The notes under the pieces: generated by a model
What the model saw: the letters and a program-made list of their open reading frames with translations, nothing else
Database searches by the model: none
What the model was told of the DNA's origin: nothing
DNA from: an uncultured Roseiflexaceae bacterium
GTDB taxonomy: Bacteria; Chloroflexota; Chloroflexia; Chloroflexales; Roseiflexaceae
Length of the DNA stretch: 6,972 bases
Direction: 5' to 3'
Assembly: GCA_903932805.1 (NCBI GenBank)
Contig: CAIZHO010000028.1
Span: 1 to 6,972, forward strand
Part shown: positions 6,208-6,972 of the stretch, one piece after another
How positions within the stretch are numbered: position 1 is the first letter of the stretch
Layout of the letters: each line of letters begins with the position of its first letter
Program-made: the position numbers and the translations under genes

Positions 6208-6892
6208 TGGTATCACTCCCTCGGCGGAACAAGTCGCCGTATGCACCCTCGGTGTACGCCTCGGCTGACAGACCTGGCTCACGCAGATGACTATCGCGGC
6301 CGTCTTTGGCCCACTTCTGCAGGATTTTGTTGACGTAGCGCCACGATCGCACATTGGCGACGACCGCCTCGCGCATGGCCTCGGCGAACCAATGGGTTGG
6401 GTAGATGCTGGCCGCCGCGCGGAGTTCGGCCAACAGCATGGGGGTCACCACGCCGATGTGCTGTTCGTAGAGTCGCAACACATCCGGGGCCGGTTCGCCG
6501 CTGGTGGCTGCGACAGGGTCGGCCGACAACTCGGCCCAGCGGCGATTTTCCCGCGTATCGACCAAATACCAATTGACGGCACGGCCATGCTGATCGGGGC
6601 GGATGACATGCAGAAAACTCCCCCGCTGCACCGCAGCCCCCAACCCCTCGGACAAGACGTCGAGGTATGCCGAATGCGGCGCCACCACCAACAAGCTCTG
6701 AGTCAGGACCGGGTCGTTGCTGAGGGCATCCCAGCTGACGCGGCGCGGCCGCGTTGTCTGGCTCGTGATGAGCCCATAGAGATGCAGCGATACCTTGAGT
6801 TCGACGATGCTGGTGATGCGCGGCAGGTGGATGCGGATGAACTCTGCCGGCAGGGGCACGAGCGCCTGACGGTTCGTGGATGGGGTAGACAT
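6197..6892 (-). CDS. DnaD-domain primosome / replication initiation protein
   Basis: This 231-residue protein ends in a DnaD/DnaB2-type (DDBH2) domain at about residues 138-198. The visible landmarks are YEQHIGVVTP (142-151), SIYPTHWFAEAM (162-173) and WRYVNKILQKW (184-194). The last contains the YxxxIxxxW pattern (Y186, I190, W194) linked to single-strand DNA binding in DnaD proteins. The first 110 or so residues fit a winged-helix domain poorly conserved in sequence. In Bacillus subtilis DnaD helps recruit the replicative helicase at origins and at restart sites; here the role is inferred from domain and neighbours. ATG at 6892 is chosen because GGAAGGG lies 8 nt upstream, and the gap to the preceding stop is only 2 bp. 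The gene's end overlaps the loader gene by 11 bp, so coupled translation is likely. A phage-type DnaD protein is unlikely in this context. Confidence 0.88.
   Translation of the reverse strand: MSTPSTNRQALVPLPAEFIRIHLPRITSIVELKVSLHLYGLITSQTTRPRRVSWDALSNDPVLTQSLLVVAPHSAYLDVLSEGLGAAVQRGSFLHVIRPDQHGRAVNWYLVDTRENRRWAELSADPVAATSGEPAPDVLRLYEQHIGVVTPMLLAELRAAASIYPTHWFAEAMREAVVANVRSWRYVNKILQKWAKDGRDSHLREPGLSAEAYTEGAYGDLFRRGSDTSDL
6216..6222 (-). promoter_or_regulatory. Shine-Dalgarno site that sets the GTG start of the helicase loader gene
   Basis: GAGGGAG on the minus strand lies 8 nt before the GTG at 6207 and inside the end of the DnaD-domain gene. It decides between two in-frame GTG codons (6216 and 6207), because the upstream one overlaps the site itself. 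Confidence 0.7.
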
Positions 6893-6894
6893 GT

Positions 6895-6972
6895 CTAGTA
6901 CCCTTCCGGCGTCCGATACGTCAGGTCCGAGAAGCGCGTGGTCGATGGGTCAAAACGCATATTCACAACGCC
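6895..6972 (-). CDS. dnaB: Replicative DNA helicase, C-terminal tail (partial, cut by window edge)
   Basis: Only the last 25 codons and a TAG stop lie in the window. Read on the minus strand from the edge they give a peptide beginning GVVNMRFDPSTTRF and ending YRTPEGY. This fits the extreme C-terminus of DnaB-type replicative helicases, where a Gly-rich loop is followed by a short strand (hydrophobic-x-F-x-x-x-x-x-x-F) and a variable tail. The hexameric DnaB helicase unwinds DNA at the replication fork. The two genes downstream encode a DnaD-domain protein and a helicase loader, which supports the call. The stop is 2 bp before the next start codon, and the Shine-Dalgarno sequence of that next gene lies inside this coding end. 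The identification rests on a short tail plus context, so another RecA-fold ATPase with a similar end cannot be excluded. Confidence 0.75.
   Translation of the reverse strand, partial: GVVNMRFDPSTTRFSDLTYRTPEGY

Noticed and set aside
6208..6354. Upstream extension of the helicase loader to a start at 6354
   Set aside because: It would overlap the DnaD-domain gene by 158 bp, does not resemble the loader family, and lacks the good Shine-Dalgarno seen at the GTG at 6207.

Overview
This window looks like ordinary chromosomal core DNA from a member of the Chloroflexota, probably class Chloroflexia. That placement is an inference from protein style and gene content (a DnaB-type helicase tail, a DnaD-domain protein and a DnaC/DnaI-like loader side by side, a CdaR with a Thr/Pro tail, GTG starts, fairly high GC). 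No rRNA or marker alignment was possible. Every supported gene lies on the minus strand, so transcription runs from high to low coordinates. Nine genes are supported, one of them cut by the right edge, and a tenth may begin at the left edge. I see no tRNA, rRNA, mobile element, CRISPR array or long gene-free stretch; the longest gap is 143 bp.

Reading in the direction of transcription, the first block is a replication cluster: the C-terminal tail of a gene that is probably the replicative helicase dnaB (6895-6972), a DnaD-domain primosome protein (6197-6892) and a zinc-motif AAA+ helicase loader of the DnaC/DnaI type (5500-6207). Spacing is 2 bp and then an 11-bp overlap, so this is very likely one operon making helicase, adaptor and loader together.

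The second block is the c-di-AMP module. A well-formed sigma70-type promoter (TTGCCA, 17 bp, TACAAT; 5414-5442) precedes cdaA, the membrane diadenylate cyclase (4503-5375). It overlaps by 4 bp with cdaR, the YbbR-domain regulator (3064-4506). The usual third partner, glmM, is not here. The cyclase carries Met in place of Gly in its DGA catalytic motif.

The third block is gatC (2692-2985), the small subunit of the tRNA-dependent amidotransferase, without gatA or gatB beside it. It is followed by the cell-shape operon mreB (1469-2548), mreC (554-1435) and mreD (42-581). The mre genes build the rod-shape (elongasome) machinery. A 7-bp hairpin with a GCAA loop sits just before the mreB ribosome binding site. 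At the left edge, a start codon at position 30 on the minus strand may begin the next gene of this operon.

The functional themes are replication initiation, a second messenger that controls turgor and wall homeostasis, and lateral wall growth. No exotic or defence system is visible. The most distinctive points are the altered DGA motif in CdaA and the compact helicase-DnaD-loader cluster outside the Firmicutes.
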